45,237 nucleotides of DNA from Microcaldota archaeon (lineage in GTDB: Archaea; Micrarchaeota; Micrarchaeia; Micrarchaeales; Micrarchaeaceae). The DNA is taken from assembly GCA_021801385.1 (NCBI GenBank), contig JAJYYC010000002.1, positions 1 to 45,237 on the forward strand, in the 5' to 3' direction. Position numbers and translations under genes: made by a program. Position 1 is the first letter of the stretch. The number at the start of each line of letters is the position of its first letter. The notes under the pieces are model-generated. The model did not search any database and was not told the origin of the DNA. It worked only from the letters and a program-made list of their open reading frames with translations. Of this stretch, positions 43,328-45,237 are shown piece after piece.

Positions 43328-43729
43328 TTTTAAACATTAGAATTAGGAACTTGATAAATCTTAAGCCTTTATATATCAGGTAATAGAAAATTGTTATTTT
43401 CTTTACATCGCTAATTAAAGGATTGTTAAAAGTTTTATGGTATAATTACCTGATTACATGATTATATTAAACATCTGGTTAGCGAGTTTTATCTTTTATA
43501 AATTTACGTTATCGAATCTGTGGTACAGATCGCCATACCTTTTTCAGTAACATCCTATTTTGTTGCAATACATAGATTGACATTTCTCTTCATGCATTAT
43601 TATCAAGTGCAATCCTCTTTAGTTCAGTGTCTTCACGTGTAAGTCTTCGTCTAGAGGCCTTTTTCTATTTTACGAGAGACCTTATTTCAGGATAATACAA
43701 AAGTCAGCTTAATCAAAAACTATAAATAC
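43328..43729. other. 402-bp AT-rich gap without an intact gene
   Basis: No intact gene seen. On the minus strand 43509-43666 one frame with a single internal stop reads like a small basic HTH protein (ASRRRLTREDTELKRIALDN), possibly a decayed regulator, but the similarity is too weak to call. A TATA box, TATAAATA (43721-43728), lies at the right end, just before the DUF6879 gene. Confidence 0.4.
43721..43728 (+). promoter_or_regulatory. TATA box before the DUF6879 gene
   Basis: TATAAATA. If used with normal spacing, transcription starts near 43750, inside the open frame, which puts the exact start codon of the DUF6879 protein in doubt. Confidence 0.45.
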
Positions 43730-44350
43730 TTGATTTTGGTAAAAAATTATAAGGGTGGTTGTCTGTCTAGCAATGACTGGAAAGAATTCAATATGTATTG
43801 GGCGCAAGCGAAGCAGGAGATATTTAGACTACAACTTTTAAATACATATAATGTGCCGCAAGAAGAAACACAATTTAGAAACTATATGAATGGCATTCCT
43901 GTTGTTTTGGATTCTGATACAAAAGAATGGTTGTCTAGCTTAAACGCAAAGAGAAAGGCAGGAATTAGAAACCTCAACATTATTGTAACCGACCTTCCTT
44001 TAAGTGATTATCTCAAATTTGCGATAAATGTTTATTATATCGATCAACAGAAAGCAGGTCGTGAAACGCTTCTAGTTAATAGAAAAAATGTGGACACACT
44101 AGTTTCATCGGCAAAAGATTATTGGATGTTTGACTCTAAAAAAGTATTGCCAGTTAGTTATGATGCTGAAGGGCGTTTCCTAAGTATAGAGAAAGGTTTG
44201 GTAAATCCTGCAGATATAACCAAAGCGGTGAGATTAAGAGATGAACTATTAAGAGTTGCAAAACCAATTGATGAGTTTCTCAAAGAAAATAGTATAGATA
44301 TCAGCCCACCAAAAGCTAAGACACAAAAAAAATTTAGTAAGTCTTATTAA
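43730..44350 (+). CDS. DUF6879-like protein
   Basis: About 206 residues if TTG 43730 is used. The segment QEIFRLQLLNTYNVPQEE...F..YMNGIP, then W...L...RKAGIRNLNIIVTDLPLSDYLKF, GRETLLVNR and YWMFDSKKVLPVSYDAEGRF follows the DUF6879 pattern (EafRLE..Y ... G.p ... RVrvv..P.tdYlrfe ... aGEdi ... dfWlfDd ... l.fd..G). In actinobacteria such genes sit beside DUF397 and XRE regulators. The next gene resembles DUF397, which supports the match. The start is uncertain: ATG 43793 would cut into conserved sequence, and the TATA box lies very close to TTG 43730. Confidence 0.62.
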   Translation: MILVKNYKGGCLSSNDWKEFNMYWAQAKQEIFRLQLLNTYNVPQEETQFRNYMNGIPVVLDSDTKEWLSSLNAKRKAGIRNLNIIVTDLPLSDYLKFAINVYYIDQQKAGRETLLVNRKNVDTLVSSAKDYWMFDSKKVLPVSYDAEGRFLSIEKGLVNPADITKAVRLRDELLRVAKPIDEFLKENSIDISPPKAKTQKKFSKSY

Positions 44351-44371
44351 TAATAGTATATAGGTGAAAAT

Positions 44372-44587
44372 ATGGAAAAAACAATATATGATGCGGATCC
44401 GTCCCAAGAGTGCGCCACAGGTACATGTCCAAAGTTTGTTGTAAACGACGAGACACAGATTGTAACATTAATAGACAAACAAGGTAATAGGGCAAATATG
44501 TCTATCGAGCATTTTAATAAATTTATTAAGGCCGCAAGAAGTGGCGAAATGTCAGAGTTGCCAACAAAGTCCATATTAAGAAAATAA
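44372..44587 (+). CDS. DUF397-like small protein
   Basis: A 71-residue protein. CATGTCPKFVVNDETQIVTLIDK followed by MSIEHFNKFIKAARSGE parallels the DUF397 plan (gnCvEva...v.vRDSk ... l.fs..eW.aFl..vr.Ge). An ATAGGTGAAA ribosome site precedes ATG 44372, and it lies 21 bp after the DUF6879 gene, so the two form an operon. In actinobacteria DUF397 proteins pair with XRE regulators and act in antitoxin-like switches. An archaeal function is not known. Confidence 0.5.
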   Translation: MEKTIYDADPSQECATGTCPKFVVNDETQIVTLIDKQGNRANMSIEHFNKFIKAARSGEMSELPTKSILRK

Positions 44588-45059
44588 GAATAAAGCGGTG
44601 CGTTCGTTTCTTGATACTATAGCTTGTGTTCGGAGATGGTGTCTGATGACCGAGCAAATCTGCTCCTTAACGGTCTGTATAATTCATGTAAAACAGTAAC
44701 TCGAAAGAATCTATACTTTTATTGCTTTGGAAAGAACTGGTTAGTAGGTGTAAGAGATACTAAGAGGAAATAAACTTTTCATTACAGATATTATGGTATT
44801 AGTTTGAAGCTGTTAGACTAGATTCAGCTTGAAGATATGCTAAAAATCTTATGTTAATTAGAACATACTTGTCATCCTTCAGAGACTAGGTATTATAGAG
44901 TTCTTAATGCATCTATCAGCTCCATCTTCGAGGCGTTGCCATCACAAAAATAATGCGCATCCAACAACACACACGTTGCAGGGTCGCAGACTTTTCTGCG
45001 GCCCTGCAGATGCGACATAAATGACATATATGGTTTTTCGCTGGTCGGAAATTAGTTAA
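44588..45059. other. 472-bp gap with a possible decayed gene and a stable hairpin
   Basis: One + strand frame from ATG 44636 encodes 45 residues (MVSDDRANLLLNGLYNSC...), hits a stop, and continues in the same frame through four stops to about 44950 with plausible protein sequence (ETRYYRVLNASISSIFEALP). It may be a dead gene; no family is recognised. The right end holds a nested inverted repeat listed separately. Confidence 0.3.
44956..45014. repeat. Nested inverted repeat beside tRNA-Leu
   Basis: GCAGGGTCGCAGA (44978-44990) pairs with TCTGCGGCCCTGC (44995-45007) over 13 bp with one T-G pair and a CTTT loop. Outside it CGCATC (44956-44961) pairs with GATGCG (45009-45014). The high GC in an AT-rich gap makes a structured RNA or a protein-binding site more likely than chance. 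No known RNA family recognised. Confidence 0.55.
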
Positions 45060-45164
45060 TGCAGGGGGAGGGATTTGAACCCACGTAGGCGCTAGGCCGC
45101 AGGATCTTAAGTCCTGTGCGATTTTCCGGGGCCTTCTGGCCAGACCAGACTCCGCCACCCCTGC
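45060..45164 (-). tRNA. tRNA-Leu (anticodon TAA) with an intron in the D-loop
   Basis: The acceptor stem GCAGGGG/CCCCTGC is perfect, with discriminator A73 and no encoded CCA. The anticodon arm is CAGGA-CTTAAGA-TCCTG, giving anticodon TAA (45107-45109). A long variable arm (class II) and T-arm GTGGG-TTCAAAT-CCCTC follow. The D-stem is GCG/CGC, but the D-loop is 32 nt. Removing 18 nt (45125-45142) restores the usual archaeal Leu D-loop GAGTCTGGTC-AAAT. The T-stem has one T-T mismatch. A TATA box lies 26 bp upstream. Confidence 0.9.
45125..45142 (-). other. Predicted 18-nt tRNA intron at a non-canonical (D-loop) position
   Basis: The insert TGGCCAGAAGGCCCCGGA forms a GGCC-AGAA-GGCC hairpin flanked by CTGG/CCGG, with a 3-nt bulge on one side. 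That is close to a relaxed bulge-helix-bulge splice site. The exact ends may shift by a base or two. Introns at unusual tRNA positions are known from several archaeal lineages. Confidence 0.65.
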
Positions 45165-45186
45165 GTGAATAACATTCTTGACTAAA

Positions 45187-45194
45187 GTATATAA
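45187..45194 (-). promoter_or_regulatory. TATA box of tRNA-Leu
   Basis: GTATATAA on + (TTATATAC on minus), centred 26 bp from the tRNA 5' end, the normal archaeal distance. Confidence 0.65.
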
Positions 45195-45237
45195 CGCCTT
45201 CCGCTATGCATACATAGAAGGCCCTGCGCCATCCGCC

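Noticed and set aside
43509-43666. Possible small HTH pseudogene on the minus strand
   Set aside because: One frame with a single stop reads like a basic HTH protein, but the match is too weak and short to annotate.
45060-45082. Duplicate of the tRNA-Leu 3' end as an attachment site at the island's left side
   Set aside because: No second copy of the T-arm/acceptor sequence was found between 35.2 and 45 kb by eye.
1-45237. CRISPR array
   Set aside because: No regularly spaced direct repeats with unique spacers were seen; the only clear tandem repeats are inside coding sequence.

Overview
The window comes from an archaeal chromosome. It carries an MCM helicase, Orc1/Cdc6, SMC, archaeal-type SecY, RNase P proteins Pop5 and p30, ribosomal protein eL41, an archaeal/eukaryotic-type prolyl-tRNA synthetase, TATA-box promoters and GGTG-type ribosome binding sites. 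A lipoate-dependent pyruvate dehydrogenase operon, dense overlapping genes, abundant surface proteins rich in N-glycosylation sequons and a tRNA with an intron in its D-loop suggest a small-genome, acidophile-associated lineage such as the ARMAN/Micrarchaeota group of DPANN. That placement is inference; no 16S gene is present.

Layout. (1) 1-6.4 kb: E1alpha (cut by the window edge), E1beta, a HIT protein, E2, E3 and an alpha/beta hydrolase on +, facing a lipoate ligase pair lplB-lplA on -, so a 2-oxoacid dehydrogenase complex sits next to its lipoylation enzymes. (2) 6.4-9.7 kb: FNR-like flavoprotein, small zinc-ribbon protein, COG1709-type regulator, surface protein, GNAT. (3) 9.8-16.6 kb: MCM, a membrane-tethered HTH/DUF4382 protein, glutamate dehydrogenase, a type IV pilin-like protein, an ankyrin-like protein. 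(4) 16.6-23.5 kb: cdc6-rnp3-rnp2, then a DUF929/membrane protein/V4R run leading into secY, then a deoxyribosyltransferase-like protein and the very short eL41 gene. (5) 23.7-28.2 kb: ispD facing an operon of an unknown protein, ispE and a DHH phosphoesterase, then an FtsJ-like methyltransferase. IspD and IspE are bacterial-type MEP-pathway enzymes and are unexpected in an archaeon. (6) 28.2-35.2 kb: SMC with signal peptidase I, an S2P-like protease, ProRS.

From 35.2 kb the character changes. A gene graveyard (broken GNAT, broken transposase) is followed by a LOG-family protein, hisG, an M20 hydrolase and hisI. From 38.8 kb to the tRNA-Leu at 45.06 kb lies an AT-rich accessory island. It holds a six-gene leftward operon (106-aa protein, 72-aa Cys-rich repeat peptide, 177-aa unknown, proteasome-like Ntn hydrolase, 105-aa protein, GT2 glycosyltransferase). 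A double Lrp-like regulator diverges from it, and a DUF6879/DUF397-like pair follows.

The most interesting candidate system is the 38.8-42.1 kb operon. Its 72-aa product contains two exact-length 20-residue repeats with an invariant GCSHPGCE core, conserved in protein although synonymous codons differ. A perfect 22-bp palindrome separates it from the next gene. Its neighbours are a putative N-terminal-threonine protease and a glycosyltransferase. This resembles a RiPP/glycocin-like peptide system, but that function is inferred from layout only.
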